From: Streptomyces sp. NBC_01304
GTDB lineage: Bacteria; Actinomycetota; Actinomycetes; Streptomycetales; Streptomycetaceae
Assembly: GCF_035975855.1 (NCBI RefSeq)
Contig: NZ_CP109055.1
Location: forward strand, 5,146,001-5,210,000
Direction: 5' to 3'
DNA length: 64,000 bases
Shown one piece after another: positions 8,642 to 17,246 of this stretch; positions within the stretch are counted from its first letter, which is position 1; each line of letters opens with the position of its first letter. The position numbers were made by a program, and so were the translations under genes. The notes under the pieces were generated by a model. The model was given only the letters and a program-made list of their open reading frames with translations, did not search any database and was not told where the DNA came from.

Positions 8642-8821
8642 CTACTGCAGTGCGGGCGCCGGCTTCGGCGGGGACGGCCAGCCCAGGTCGTCCCCCTGCG
8701 CCTGGCCGGCCGTGGAAATACCGGTCCCGGATGCCGCCACCGCATGCCCCCCGAATCCGAGAGCCAGCGCCAGCGCCAGCACTCCGACAAAACCCTTGAT
8801 AGTCCTACGCGTGAAATTCAT
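8642..8821 (-). CDS. Small secreted protein (59 aa), unknown function
   Basis: A short frame with a strong ribosome binding site (GGAGGGG, 5 nt before ATG 8821). The product begins MNFTRRTIKGFVG, continues with a leucine/alanine-rich hydrophobic core and an AVAA site where signal peptidase could cut at about residue 30. The mature part is only ~30 residues and ends in DDLGWPSPPKPAPALQ. Twin Arg precedes the core, but it looks more like a Sec signal. It lies between the leftward nucleotidyltransferase and the rightward LuxR gene. I do not recognise a family. Confidence 0.65.
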   Translation of the reverse strand: MNFTRRTIKGFVGVLALALALGFGGHAVAASGTGISTAGQAQGDDLGWPSPPKPAPALQ

Positions 8822-8947
8822 GTTTCCCCTCCGTTGGCCGAAAGACCTTTGCGTCTTCCGCCACGAGAATCATGCCGGACTCAAGTCCGAGATTCGTTGT
8901 TAGGTAGCATCGCGATCACGCAATGTAGGAACCGGAAGGGGTGGCAG

Positions 8948-9949
8948 ATGTGCAGAAATCCGGACATTAGCCCGCAACCTAACATCGTGCGGCCCTGCGA
9001 ATGGGGGCTCGAAAGGTACCGTGCCGCACTGGCAGTTGGTCCGATTTCTCATGAAGTGCCGGATTGCCTCCTCGAATTGGGCCTGCTGCGCCCGCTGGCT
9101 GAAAACCCCGGGCAGTACGCCGCTGTCCCTCCGGACATCGCGGCAAGCGAACTCGTCCACCCCATGGAGCGGGCCGTACTGGTTCAGCAGCACACCATCG
9201 CGGCCGTGCACGAGATGATCTCCGAAGCGGAAGTGATCTACCGCAAGGAGCACCGGGAGTCGACCTTCCCGGTGCGCGTACTGCACGGGGTGGAAGTCAT
9301 CAGGTCCGCGCTTGACCAGGGCAGGGCCCAATGCCGGCAGGAGGCGCTGACCGCCCAGCCGGGCGGCTCCCGGCCCCCGGAGACGCTCGCCAGGACGCTG
9401 CCCCACGAACGCGAGCTGATCAAGCGCGGCGTCAAGCGGCGCACGCTCTATCAGCACTCGATCCGCACCCATGGCCCGACCCTGGCGTTCATCGAGCAGA
9501 TCACGTCCGCCGGGGCCCAAGTCCGCACGCTCAACGAGCTCTTCGACCGCCTGATCATCTACGACCGCACGGTGGCGTTCATCCCCGACTCACGCTACGA
9601 ACAGGACGACGCCGCCCTCGCGATCGAGCATCCGGCGATCGTCCAGTACCTGATCAAGGTCTTCAACCACGCCTGGCAGCGCGCCGAGCCCGTCACCCTG
9701 GGCCAGGACCAGCAGCGCCCGCCGCTGATGACCGATGAGACCCGGCGCAATGTGCTGAGCCTGATGGTGGAGGGCCACACCGACGCGGCGATCGGCTCCC
9801 GTCTCGGCATCAGCGCCCGCACCGTGTCCAGCCACATCAAGAAGGCATCCGACCTCGTCGGCGGCCGCAGCAGGGCCCATCTCGCCTACCTGCTGGCGAA
9901 ATCGGACCTCCTCGACGGCATCCCCGAGGACCCCGCCTCCCCGGCCTGA
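8948..9949 (+). CDS. LuxR-family transcriptional regulator
   Basis: 333 residues. The C-terminal GerE/LuxR helix-turn-helix is clear at about 275-325: RRNVLSLMVEGHTDAAIGSRLGISARTVSSHIKK. The N-terminal half resembles the TrmB-like/phospholipase-D-like sensor region found in Streptomyces LuxR proteins (Gly-Leu-Leu-Arg-Pro start region, then helical and strand segments); its ligand is unknown. ATG 8948 has GGAAGGGG upstream; longer upstream frames lack a binding site and cover the small secreted gene. Divergent from the 8642-3456 group, so it is the natural candidate regulator of that group. Confidence 0.85.
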   Translation: MCRNPDISPQPNIVRPCEWGLERYRAALAVGPISHEVPDCLLELGLLRPLAENPGQYAAVPPDIAASELVHPMERAVLVQQHTIAAVHEMISEAEVIYRKEHRESTFPVRVLHGVEVIRSALDQGRAQCRQEALTAQPGGSRPPETLARTLPHERELIKRGVKRRTLYQHSIRTHGPTLAFIEQITSAGAQVRTLNELFDRLIIYDRTVAFIPDSRYEQDDAALAIEHPAIVQYLIKVFNHAWQRAEPVTLGQDQQRPPLMTDETRRNVLSLMVEGHTDAAIGSRLGISARTVSSHIKKASDLVGGRSRAHLAYLLAKSDLLDGIPEDPASPA

Positions 9950-9967
9950 CCCCGTCTGCCCCGCAAG

Positions 9968-9989
9968 GCCCCGGCGACGAAGCCGGGGT
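9968..9989. terminator. Convergent hairpin
   Basis: Inverted repeat with ~8-bp arms around a 6-nt loop, between the LuxR stop (+) and the transketolase-like stop (-). Confidence 0.6.
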
Positions 9990-9994
9990 CTGGG

Positions 9995-10822
9995 CTAGCC
10001 CCCCACGCGGTCGACGCCGGCCGCCGCAAGGACGCCGGCCATGCCCTCCTCCACCCGTACCCCGGTGACCACGCACCCGGCGAGCAGCGGGGCGAGCGCC
10101 TGCGCCACACCTCCGGGGCCCATGTCCCCGACGACGACGAACACCCGGTGCCGCAGGGCGAGTTCGGCCGCGGCGGCGGCCAGGTGTGCGTCGTCCACAT
10201 AGACCAGGCGCGCATGCGCCGTCCCGGGCACCTCCTCCCCCGCCCGCAAGGCCAGCTCCGCCCCCGGCTCGCCGACGGACAGCAGACAGGGCACGTCCGG
10301 CTCGCCCGCCACCACCCAGTTGAGCAAGGGCAGTTCGGGACCGGGCCAGCCCGGCGAGGCATATCGCGTGTCCCGGCCCGTCTGGATGTAGTGCGGCCGC
10401 CCCGAGCGTGCCGCGGCCCGGACCACCGCCCGCATCTCGGCCTCGCCGTAGGGTGCCGCGACGGTCACCCCGGCCAGCGCGCGCAGGGCGAGCAGGTCCT
10501 CGGGCGGCCGGCCGTAAGGCGCCAGCACGCTGGCACCGGCCTCGAGGTAGTCCAGGGTGAGCCGGAGATTCTCCTTCGCGCCCACCGTGGCCTCGGGCGC
10601 CACCAGCGTGGCGAAGGGCCTGAATCCGGCGACGGCGAGACCACGGGCCATCTGGACCATCGCGGCCTCCGCCGCATACAGGGCGAAGAACCGCTCCGGA
10701 TGAGCCGCCTCAAAAGGGTGGCCGGTCCCTCCCCACAGAGTCTCCAGACACACCACGCGTTCGTCCTGCGCGCCGGCTTTGGCCAGTTCGTCACAGAATG
10801 CCTCGCGCCCCGTGAGCACCAT
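9995..10822 (-). CDS. Orphan transketolase C-terminal-half protein
   Basis: 275 residues matching the pyrimidine-binding and C-terminal domains of transketolase/DXS-type enzymes. YAAEAAMVQMARGLAVAG carries the Glu that activates thiamine diphosphate. GVTVAAPYGEAEMRAVVRAA and a closing Rossmann-like C domain follow. Split transketolases need an N-terminal subunit that binds the diphosphate; none is next to it, which is odd. ATG 10822 has AAGGGGG upstream. Preceded by four phased direct repeats (10918-10988), so it probably has its own regulated promoter. Could work with a partner elsewhere or be a non-catalytic derivative. Confidence 0.7.
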   Translation of the reverse strand: MVLTGREAFCDELAKAGAQDERVVCLETLWGGTGHPFEAAHPERFFALYAAEAAMVQMARGLAVAGFRPFATLVAPEATVGAKENLRLTLDYLEAGASVLAPYGRPPEDLLALRALAGVTVAAPYGEAEMRAVVRAAARSGRPHYIQTGRDTRYASPGWPGPELPLLNWVVAGEPDVPCLLSVGEPGAELALRAGEEVPGTAHARLVYVDDAHLAAAAAELALRHRVFVVVGDMGPGGVAQALAPLLAGCVVTGVRVEEGMAGVLAAAGVDRVGG

Positions 10823-10917
10823 GGTTCCCCCTTGTGCACGCCATGGACAGCTTCTGTGACCGGACGGTAGATCGGCCCGAGAGGCGGGTGCAACAAAGGG
10901 CCGGATCGTGAGGCAGG

Positions 10918-10988
10918 AGGCAAAGAGTCCGGCCTCAACAGGCAAAGTGGCCGAGTTTCCAGGCAAAGAGCCACGGCCGGAGGCAAAG
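10918..10988. promoter_or_regulatory. Four phased direct repeats, likely activator or repressor sites
   Basis: The octamer AGGCAAAG occurs at 10918, 10940, 10961 and 10981 (CTTTGCCT on the - strand, the direction of the downstream gene). Spacings are 22, 21 and 20 bp, about two helical turns. They lie 96-167 bp before the transketolase-like start. Such phasing is typical of binding sites for SARP or other multimeric regulators; the actual regulator is unknown. Confidence 0.6.
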
Positions 10989-11061
10989 ATTCCGTTCAAG
11001 TCGGCCGCCCGGCAGACGGGCCGCCTCAGCGGCCGGCAGGCCCGGCCCGTCCCCTCCGCTT

Positions 11062-12003
11062 TCAGGCCGCCCGGCCCACCACCCGTGGCACCCCGGTCAC
11101 CGCCATCACCAACGAGTAGAGACCCGTGGTCGCCGTGATGAACAGGCGGTTGTTCTTGGGTCCGCCGAAGGTGATGTTGGAGACGGGCTCGGGGACCCGG
11201 AGCCGGCCGATGAGGGTGCCGTCCGGGTCGTAGCAGTGCACGCCGCCGCCGATGGCCGCGGCCCACAGGCGCCCGCCGTCGTCGAAGCGGATGTTGTCGA
11301 ACCGTGCCTGGCCGCCCGCGGGTGCCTCGGCGAACGCCTTGCCGGCCGACAGCTGCGTACCGTCGTCGCTCACCTCGAAGACCCAGAGCTTGCCGCCACG
11401 GGTGTCGGAGACGTACAACTGCCGCTCGTCCAGGGAGAAGACGAGCCCGTTGGGCGCGCCGAAACAGTCTGCGACGAGCCGCACTTCACCACTCGTCGGG
11501 TCGACCCGGTAGACGTTGCAGGACCCGATCTCGCTCTCGGCGCGGAAGCCCTCGTAGTCGCTGGTGATGCCGAAGTCCGGGTCGGAGAACCAGATCGAGC
11601 CGTCGGACCGTACGACGGCGTCATTGGGGCTGTTGAGCCGCTTGCCCTGCCAGCGGTCGGCGATGACGGTGAGCGAGCCGTCGTGCTCGGTGCGGGTGAC
11701 CCGGCGATTGCCCTGCTCACAGCTGATCAACCGGCCTTCCCGGTCAAGGGTGTTGCCGTTGACGTGGCCCGCCGGGGAGCGGAACAGCGAGACGGCGCCG
11801 GTCTGTTCGTCCCAGCGCAGCATGCGGTCGTTGGGGATGTCGCTCCAGATCAGCTGGCGCCAGGCCGGCAGGTACAGCGGGCCCTCGGCCCAGCGGCAGC
11901 CCCCGTACAGCTTCTCCAGGCTGTCGTCCCCGTTGGCGCAGCGTCCGGTGCGGAAGCGCTCGTCAAGGATCTCGTAGATGCCGGTGTCCGTGCTGGATGA
12001 CAT
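11062..12003 (-). CDS. SMP-30/gluconolactonase family protein
   Basis: 313 residues, six-bladed beta-propeller of the SMP-30/gluconolaconase/LRE family. Metal-binding motif WAEGPLYLP carries the Glu ligand, and GNTLDREGRLISCEQ, NSPNDAVVRSDGSIWFSDP and GAPNGLVFS supply Asn and Asp ligands. It hydrolyses lactones or related esters in sugar catabolism. Divergent from the Lrp-type regulator, with 114 nt between, so that regulator may control it. Confidence 0.9.
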   Translation of the reverse strand: MSSSTDTGIYEILDERFRTGRCANGDDSLEKLYGGCRWAEGPLYLPAWRQLIWSDIPNDRMLRWDEQTGAVSLFRSPAGHVNGNTLDREGRLISCEQGNRRVTRTEHDGSLTVIADRWQGKRLNSPNDAVVRSDGSIWFSDPDFGITSDYEGFRAESEIGSCNVYRVDPTSGEVRLVADCFGAPNGLVFSLDERQLYVSDTRGGKLWVFEVSDDGTQLSAGKAFAEAPAGGQARFDNIRFDDGGRLWAAAIGGGVHCYDPDGTLIGRLRVPEPVSNITFGGPKNNRLFITATTGLYSLVMAVTGVPRVVGRAA

Positions 12004-12117
12004 GGTCTCCCCTAGTCCACTGTCTACCGAAGCTTGTTCGGCTTGGGTTAAGTATTGCCAGATGAGATATGGTCAACGCAACCCCGAAACGAACAGCCAG
12101 ACGGATGGACGGCGAAC

Positions 12118-12576
12118 ATGGCAGGCACCGAACTGGACGACATCGACCGCGAGTTGCTCACCCTGCTCCAGCAGGACGCCACCCGGTCGTACGCCGCCCT
12201 CGGCAAGGCCGTCGGCCTCTCGGCGGGCTCGGCCCATGAGCGGGTACGCAAACTCCGCGAGCGCGGAGTCATCCGGCGCACCACCATCGACGTGGACCCC
12301 GCCGCACTCGGCCGCGGCGTGCTCGCCTTCGTGATGGTCGACTCCTCGGCCTGGATGGGCGATTCGGCCGCCGCCTTCGCCGCGATCCCCGAACTCCAGG
12401 AGGCCCACATCATCGCGGGCAGCGCATCGGTCCTGGTCAAGGTCCGCACGGCGACGACGGAACAGCTCCAGGAGGTGCTGCGCAGGCTGTACGCCATCGA
12501 GGGAGTCAGCGGCACGCAGGCGACGGTGTCCTTGGAGACGTTCTTCGAGCGCCCGATTGCACCGGGCAAGAAGTAG
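12118..12576 (+). CDS. Lrp/AsnC-family regulator
   Basis: 152 residues. N-terminal winged HTH: DDIDRELLTLLQQDATRSYAALGKAVGLSAG and VHERVRKLRERGVIR-type recognition helix. C-terminal RAM/AsnC ligand domain contains AHIIAGSASVLVKVR. Binds amino acids or related small molecules and forms octamers. ATG 12118 (MAGTELDDIDREL) matches the usual start; an upstream in-frame ATG at 12055 would add 21 atypical residues. Divergent to the SMP-30 gene. Confidence 0.9.
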   Translation: MAGTELDDIDRELLTLLQQDATRSYAALGKAVGLSAGSAHERVRKLRERGVIRRTTIDVDPAALGRGVLAFVMVDSSAWMGDSAAAFAAIPELQEAHIIAGSASVLVKVRTATTEQLQEVLRRLYAIEGVSGTQATVSLETFFERPIAPGKK

Positions 12577-12596
12577 TCGCGCCCCATGGGTCGCGC

Positions 12597-12715
12597 CCCT
12601 TTAGGGGCGCGGGGAACTGCGCAACCAGCCACAGCGGACCCGCACCCGAACACGCACCCGCCCCGTAAGGGGCGCGGGGAACTGCGCGACCAGCCACGAC
12701 GGACCCGCGGTCGAA
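12597..12715. repeat. Two copies of a Streptomyces GC-rich intergenic repeat
   Basis: The motif GGGGCGCGGGGAACTGCGC followed by ACCAGCCAC-GACGGACCC appears twice, at about 12603-12641 and 12669-12708, with small differences. This element is widespread between Streptomyces genes. It lies between the Lrp stop and the P450 promoter region. Function unknown; it can form hairpins. Confidence 0.7.
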
Positions 12716-12819
12716 CACGGTCCTCCTCCCCCGGAGTACACGCACTCTGGCGCCTTCGACCCGTGCGGAGTACAACCAAGCAGACCCCGGCCCACGCCCC
12801 CGGACAAGGAGCGTGCTCC

Positions 12820-14193
12820 ATGACCACCGCTTCCCCCCGCCCCGCCCGCGCAGCATTACCCCCAGGCTCGCGCCTGCCCGCCCTGTTGCAGACAGCCCTC
12901 TTCCTCGCCGCACCCGGCAGGGCCTCGCGGCGCGCCCGCAGGCGATACGGCCCCGCCTTCGCCGTGAGGTTCCTCGGCTTCCCACCCGAAGTCATGGTCA
13001 CCACGGCGGAGTTGGCGGAGAAGATCTACGCCCTCGACGCCGGAGGTGCCCGCGCGGGCGAGGTCCGCCGCCAGTTCCTGGAACCGCTCGTCGGCCGGCA
13101 CTCCCTGCTCAGCCTGGACGGCGACCCGTGGTGGCGGCACCGCAAGCTGCTCAGCCCGCCACTGCACGGCAAGGCCATCGCCCGCTACGGCGAGGACATC
13201 GCGAAGATAGCCGCGGCCGAGATCGCCCGCTGGCCGCAGGGCACCCCCTTCGCCCTGCGGGACGGCCTGCAGAACATCACCCTCGACGTCATCCTGCGCC
13301 TCGTCTTCGGCATCCAGGACACCGCCCGCCTCGCCCGACTCCGACGCCTCATCCCGGAGTTGATCGCGGTCGGCGGCTCGCCCGCGCTGCTCCTCACGCC
13401 ACCCCGGATCAGCGCCTGGACCCAGCGCTCACCGCTCGCCAAGCGCCTGACGTTCCTGCCGACCACCCGCTTCCTGCGCCTCAAGGAAGCCGTGGACCAG
13501 CTCCTGTACGCCGAGATATCGCATCACCGCGCACACCCTGTGGAGGGCGCCACGGATGTCCTGTCCCGGCTCCTCGAAGCCCAGGACGAGGACGGCACCC
13601 CGCTGAGCGACGAGGAGCTGCGGGACGAGCTGATCACTCTCCTGGAGGCGGGCCACGAAACCACCGCCACCGCCCTGGCCTGGGCCTTCGAACGCCTCCT
13701 GCGCACACCGGAAGTCCTCGCCGCACTCCGCAAGGAGCTCAAACAGGGCACGTCCGAGCGCTACTTGGAGGCCGTCACCAAGGAGGCCCTGCGCTCCCGC
13801 CCGGTGGTCTACAACGCCCCCCGCCTGCTCGACGCACCGCTCAAGCTCGGCCGCCACGAGGTCCCGGCCGGCTGGCGGGCGGGCCCCTTGATCTCCCTGA
13901 TCCACCGCGACCCGGAGGTCTACCCCGACCCGGAGGCCTTCCGCCCCGAACGCTTCCTCGGCGACGACGCGGCCCGCGCGCAGAAGGGCTGGATGCCGTT
14001 CGGCGGGGGCCGCCGCTACTGCGTGGGCGCTCAACTCGCCCTGCTGGAAATGCGGGTGATCACCCGGGAGATCCTCACCCGGCTCGACCTCACGGCCCCC
14101 GAAGCCGCCGCCGAACTCCCCCGGCTGCGCCACGTCACCCTCGTACCGGCACACGGCACGCGGGTGGTGACCCACCGGCGCCCGCCCTCCTAG
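12820..14193 (+). CDS. Cytochrome P450
   Basis: 457 residues, a normal P450 length. I-helix [12 protein letters not shown] supplies the oxygen-activating Thr; ExxR is [12 protein letters not shown] region is FRPERFLGD; heme-binding loop is [14 protein letters not shown] with the proximal Cys. Monooxygenase using electrons from ferredoxin; no ferredoxin gene adjoins it. Closest in style to bacterial CYP102/110-like single-domain P450s, substrate unknown. ATG 12820 has AAGGA at 9 nt. Stop overlaps the convergent YnfA stop by 2 nt. Confidence 0.92.
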   Translation: MTTASPRPARAALPPGSRLPALLQTALFLAAPGRASRRARRRYGPAFAVRFLGFPPEVMVTTAELAEKIYALDAGGARAGEVRRQFLEPLVGRHSLLSLDGDPWWRHRKLLSPPLHGKAIARYGEDIAKIAAAEIARWPQGTPFALRDGLQNITLDVILRLVFGIQDTARLARLRRLIPELIAVGGSPALLLTPPRISAWTQRSPLAKRLTFLPTTRFLRLKEAVDQLLYAEISHHRAHPVEGATDVLSRLLEAQDEDGTPLSDEELRDELITLLEAGHETTATALAWAFERLLRTPEVLAALRKELKQGTSERYLEAVTKEALRSRPVVYNAPRLLDAPLKLGRHEVPAGWRAGPLISLIHRDPEVYPDPEAFRPERFLGDDAARAQKGWMPFGGGRRYCVGAQLALLEMRVITREILTRLDLTAPEAAAELPRLRHVTLVPAHGTRVVTHRRPPS

Positions 14194-14525
14194 GAGCCGC
14201 GCGGCGCGTACATGATGAGGGCCATCCCCAGGAGACAGACCAGCGCCCCGACGACGTCGAACCGGTCGGGCCGGTACCCGTCGGCGACCATGCCCCAGGC
14301 GATCGACCCGGCCACGAAGATCCCGCCGTACGCGGCCAGGATCCGCCCGAAGTGCGCATCGCTCTGCCAGGTCGCGACGACTCCGTAGAGCCCGAGCGCG
14401 AGGATGCCCGCGCCGACCCACACCCACCCCTTGTGCTCCCTGATCCCCTGCCAGACGAGCCACGCGCCCCCGATCTCGAAGAGCGCGGCGACGACGAAAA
14501 GAAGCAAGGACCGGGCGACGACCAT
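14190..14525 (-). CDS. YnfA/UPF0060 family membrane protein
   Basis: 111 residues with four hydrophobic helices, the size and pattern of YnfA (SMR-like fold): [16 protein letters not shown] at the N-terminus with the conserved Glu, then [19 protein letters not shown] and [11 protein letters not shown]. Inner-membrane protein proposed to export small toxic compounds. Its start overlaps or abuts the divergent GrpB gene start. Confidence 0.88.
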   Translation of the reverse strand: MVVARSLLLFVVAALFEIGGAWLVWQGIREHKGWVWVGAGILALGLYGVVATWQSDAHFGRILAAYGGIFVAGSIAWGMVADGYRPDRFDVVGALVCLLGMALIMYAPRGS

Positions 14526-14547
14526 GTCCGAAACGTACCGTGCCCCC

Positions 14548-15138
14548 ATGACCGAATCCGTCCACCCCGTCGTCGTCCCGTACACCCCCGCCTGGCACAC
14601 CCGCGGCCTGGAACTGGCCGCCGACCTGCACACGGCGCTGGCCCCGCACGCCGCGTACGTCGACCACATCGGCTCCACCTCCATCCCCGGCATGGCGGCG
14701 AAACCGCTCTACGACCTGCAGGTCTCGGTGCCCGACCTGGCTCAGGCGGCGGCCGCCTTCGAAGAGCCGCTGGCCGAGCGGGGGTTCGTACGGTCGCCGT
14801 ACCAGGAGGACCATGTGCCGGCCTGGTCGGACGACGACCAGTCGCTCTGGCTGAAGCGCCTGTGGACCCGACGCGGCCACTCCGGCGGCCTCGGCGAGGA
14901 CATCAACCTGCACGTACGCCCCCTCGACGCCCCCAACGAACGCCTCGCCCTCCTCTTCCGCGACTGGTTCCGCGCCCACCCGGAGGCGATCGACGCGTAC
15001 GCCCGCTTCAAGGGCGTACTGGCGGCGGCCCTCGACGACACGGGAACGTACGCGGACATCAAGGACCCGGTGGTCGACCTGATCATCACGGTGGCGGAGC
15101 CCTGGGCAACGCAGACGGACTGGAAGCCGCACGCCTGA
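14548..15138 (+). CDS. GrpB family (UPF0157) nucleotidyltransferase-fold protein
   Basis: 196 residues. The motif [22 protein letters not shown] is the GrpB signature (GS-type nucleotidyltransferase fold with Asp). This domain is also found fused to dephospho-CoA kinase in actinobacteria. Biochemical role is not settled. The start at 14548 fits family N-termini; ATG 14524 is also possible and would overlap the YnfA start. Confidence 0.85.
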   Translation: MTESVHPVVVPYTPAWHTRGLELAADLHTALAPHAAYVDHIGSTSIPGMAAKPLYDLQVSVPDLAQAAAAFEEPLAERGFVRSPYQEDHVPAWSDDDQSLWLKRLWTRRGHSGGLGEDINLHVRPLDAPNERLALLFRDWFRAHPEAIDAYARFKGVLAAALDDTGTYADIKDPVVDLIITVAEPWATQTDWKPHA

Positions 15139-15166
15139 CCGCCTCTGCAGGGCCTCGCGGAGGCGC

Positions 15167-15526
15167 CTACTTCACCCCGAGCAGCTCAAGCACCCTGTTG
15201 ACCGCCTCGAGCACCGGCTGGCCGACCGCACCGACGGTCGCCGCGATGCCCGCGACGGCCATCAGCGCGCCGTGCCGCTGCTGCGGCTGCGCGCTGCCGT
15301 CGGCAGTGATGGCCGGCAGCGAGTCGTCGATGGCCTGCGCGCTCGCCTCCGGCACCTGGCCCCGCAACTCCTGGATCAGCAGCACCAGTTCACGGACCGC
15401 CTGCTCCAGGCCGTCGGGTACGGCCTGGGCGGGCGCGGACTGGTTCTTGACCATGCCGACGTTGCCCGTGCCGCCGTGCATGTTGACGTTGTCGCCGTAG
15501 TAGTTGTGCGTGCCGCCGCCGCTCAT
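15167..15526 (-). CDS. Small helical protein with N-terminal amyloid-type motif (DUF5955-like)
   Basis: 119 residues. Residues 7-27 read NYYGDNVNMHGGTGNVGMV, a Gly/Asn/Val-rich strand-forming motif like the bacterial amyloid signalling (BASS, RHIM-like) motifs. The remainder is helical: a Glu/Leu-rich segment (about 38-70) and a hydrophobic C-terminal helix pair (LMAVAGIAATVGAVGQPV). The start overlaps the upstream gene's stop (ATGA), so the two are coupled. The upstream protein carries nearly the same motif at its C-terminus. By analogy with Dyrka/Saupe-type systems the shared motif may let the two proteins co-assemble. Family name is from memory. Confidence 0.7.
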   Translation of the reverse strand: MSGGGTHNYYGDNVNMHGGTGNVGMVKNQSAPAQAVPDGLEQAVRELVLLIQELRGQVPEASAQAIDDSLPAITADGSAQPQQRHGALMAVAGIAATVGAVGQPVLEAVNRVLELLGVK

Positions 15527-16215
15527 GCGCTCGTCATCCCCACGTTGCCGTTGCCGCCGTACATGTTGACGTTGTCGCCGAAGTAGTAGTGCTTGGGGCT
15601 GACCGTGAGGCTCTCCACCTTCACCGCGAACTCAGCGTCCGGGTGCTCGATCGCGTACACGAGCTGATGGACGAGCTGCCTCAGCTGATCCGGGTTCTCG
15701 CTGGTCACCACCGCGGTGGACGGCCCGTTCGTCTCGACGGACAGCACGAAGCAGGGCGGCGCCCCCAGCACGGCGAGCAGTTCCACGATCGAGTAGATCA
15801 CCGCCGCCACACCGCCGAGGACGATGAACACGGTCCAGCCCGGCCCGCTGTCCTCACCGCTCGCCAGTGCGGCGGGCAGCGCGACGACCAGCAGCAGCCC
15901 GACCACCACGGCCGCCGTGATGAGCAGCCGCTTGAGGAAGAGCGCCGTCGCCTCCTTGCGCCGCGGGTGGAGCGTCAGCGTGTAGACCCGCGTGATGTTC
16001 TGCAGCGGGTACGCGGCCTCGCCGACCCACAGCAGTCGCTTGCTGACCTTGAAGTCGATACTGCTCCCTCGCATCAGCCCTTGCGGGGGCGCGACATCCG
16101 GGTAGGCGGCGTTCGACGGGTAAGCGGAATCTCCCTGAAAGGGAATGTTCGTCGGTTTCGTCGGCGGGGAGGGGACACCGCCCGATGTCTCCCCCGATTG
16201 CCCCTCTGCCTGCAT
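15523..16215 (-). CDS. Membrane protein with C-terminal amyloid-type motif (DUF6232-like)
   Basis: 230 residues. N-terminal ~60 residues are polar and Pro-rich. Then IDFKVSKRLLWVGEAAYPLQNITRVYTL, a beta-rich PH-like segment typical of DUF6232 proteins, two transmembrane helices (about 115-137 and 148-172), and a cytoplasmic strand domain. The last 22 residues contain YYFGDNVNMYGGNGNVGMTS, matching the motif at the N-terminus of the coupled downstream protein. ATG 16215 has GAAGGGG at 6 nt; longer frames upstream lack a site and run into the divergent ESX-like operon promoter. Confidence 0.75.
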   Translation of the reverse strand: MQAEGQSGETSGGVPSPPTKPTNIPFQGDSAYPSNAAYPDVAPPQGLMRGSSIDFKVSKRLLWVGEAAYPLQNITRVYTLTLHPRRKEATALFLKRLLITAAVVVGLLLVVALPAALASGEDSGPGWTVFIVLGGVAAVIYSIVELLAVLGAPPCFVLSVETNGPSTAVVTSENPDQLRQLVHQLVYAIEHPDAEFAVKVESLTVSPKHYYFGDNVNMYGGNGNVGMTSA

Positions 16216-16417
16216 TGGCACCCCTTCAGCTGGAAGTACGGCATGCGCCGTCAGGGTCAACCACCGTACCCAACTTGCCAGTTGGCGCCACGGTCCCTGC
16301 CGAACCGGAATCCTCCACTCGGCGCACCCCCGACGGAACCGAATGCGCGTTCTCGCTGTCGTAGTCATCCAGTAGCCTTTCTGGCCTATTGATGTACGCA
16401 TGTCGGGGGAGACGCGC

Positions 16418-16759
16418 ATGAGCAGTTCGACGGGGTATGCGGTACGTGCCGGAGAGGTTGACACTTCTGCGGGCAAATTGGACAAGGCGGCCGACGAGCT
16501 CGATTCGGTCAAGTCGACCATTCCGCAGGAGCAGTGCACCGTCCCCGAGGTGTTCGGCGGCGAGGAGGCCACGCCCGCCTATGACGCCTTCGCCGGGGCC
16601 TGGCAGCGGGAGGCGACAGTCCTGCGGGACGCGTTGCGGGAGATCTCCGGCAAGCTGAACACCACCTCGAACAACTACGTGACGGCGGAGCACGGCGCCG
16701 AGGGCGCCCTGCGCCAGGCCGCGCCCGGCCAGGCCGCGGGCCTGTCCGACTTCAACTGA
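16418..16759 (+). CDS. WXG100/ESX-type secreted helical protein
   Basis: 113 residues, all helical with no signal peptide, the size and look of ESX (type VII) substrates. Helix 1 (AVRAGEVDTSAGKLDKAADELDS) and helix 2 (YDAFAGAWQREATVLRDALREISGKLNTTSNNYV) flank a turn; AWQRE is in the place of WxG, and the ANNYVTAEHGAE-like end recalls the YxxxD/E export signal. Proteins like this pair with or deliver larger toxins. First gene of a four-gene operon. ATG 16418 has GGGGGAG at 8 nt; ATG 16400 is an alternative. Confidence 0.7.
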   Translation: MSSSTGYAVRAGEVDTSAGKLDKAADELDSVKSTIPQEQCTVPEVFGGEEATPAYDAFAGAWQREATVLRDALREISGKLNTTSNNYVTAEHGAEGALRQAAPGQAAGLSDFN

Positions 16760-16844
16760 CGTACGCCTTCAAAGCCGCCGTACGGCCTCAACCGACGTAC
16801 GACACAAGCACATTCCGGATTTTCCGGGGATACGGGGACAGAGC

Positions 16845-17246
16845 GTGAGCGCTGCGAACGCCGTGAAGAGCGACGACGAGCTGGCGCAGCTCGACATCGC
16901 GACGCTGCTGCGGTTCGGCCTGGGCGAGGGGAGCCGGATGCGTACGGCCCTCTTCGGCGACGGCGCCGTGGGAGCGGCCGTGGTCCTGGGCCGGGCGGGG
17001 GTGTATCCGCGCGCCGTGGCCTTCCTCGCGAAGATCGTGCACAGCGGCGGCGCCGCGTACGCGGCCGGACTTGAGGAGCCCGTTCCGGGCGGGGCCGCGG
17101 GCACGGTCCGCGGCTGGCTGGAGTCCGGGGCGGCCGTGGGACGCACGGTCGAGGACGACGAGACGCTGGCGCGCTGGCTGTCGGCCGTCGCGGAGATCAT
17201 GGCCGTACGCGAGCTGTCGGCCGGCCGCAACGGGGGGCAGCGCTGA
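16845..17246 (+). CDS. Small helical protein of unknown function in ESX-like operon
   Basis: 133 residues, acidic, predominantly helical, no signal or membrane segment. GTG start (16845) near a GGACAGAG site. Its stop overlaps the next start (TGATG). Position between a WXG-like protein and a large putative effector suggests a chaperone, as with EspG or LXG-associated small proteins, but I recognise no family. Confidence 0.65.
   Translation: MSAANAVKSDDELAQLDIATLLRFGLGEGSRMRTALFGDGAVGAAVVLGRAGVYPRAVAFLAKIVHSGGAAYAAGLEEPVPGGAAGTVRGWLESGAAVGRTVEDDETLARWLSAVAEIMAVRELSAGRNGGQR

Noticed and set aside
12813..15500. 895-codon frame across the P450 and GrpB genes
   Set aside because: Out of frame with both genes, rich in Arg and Pro; no binding site or domain.
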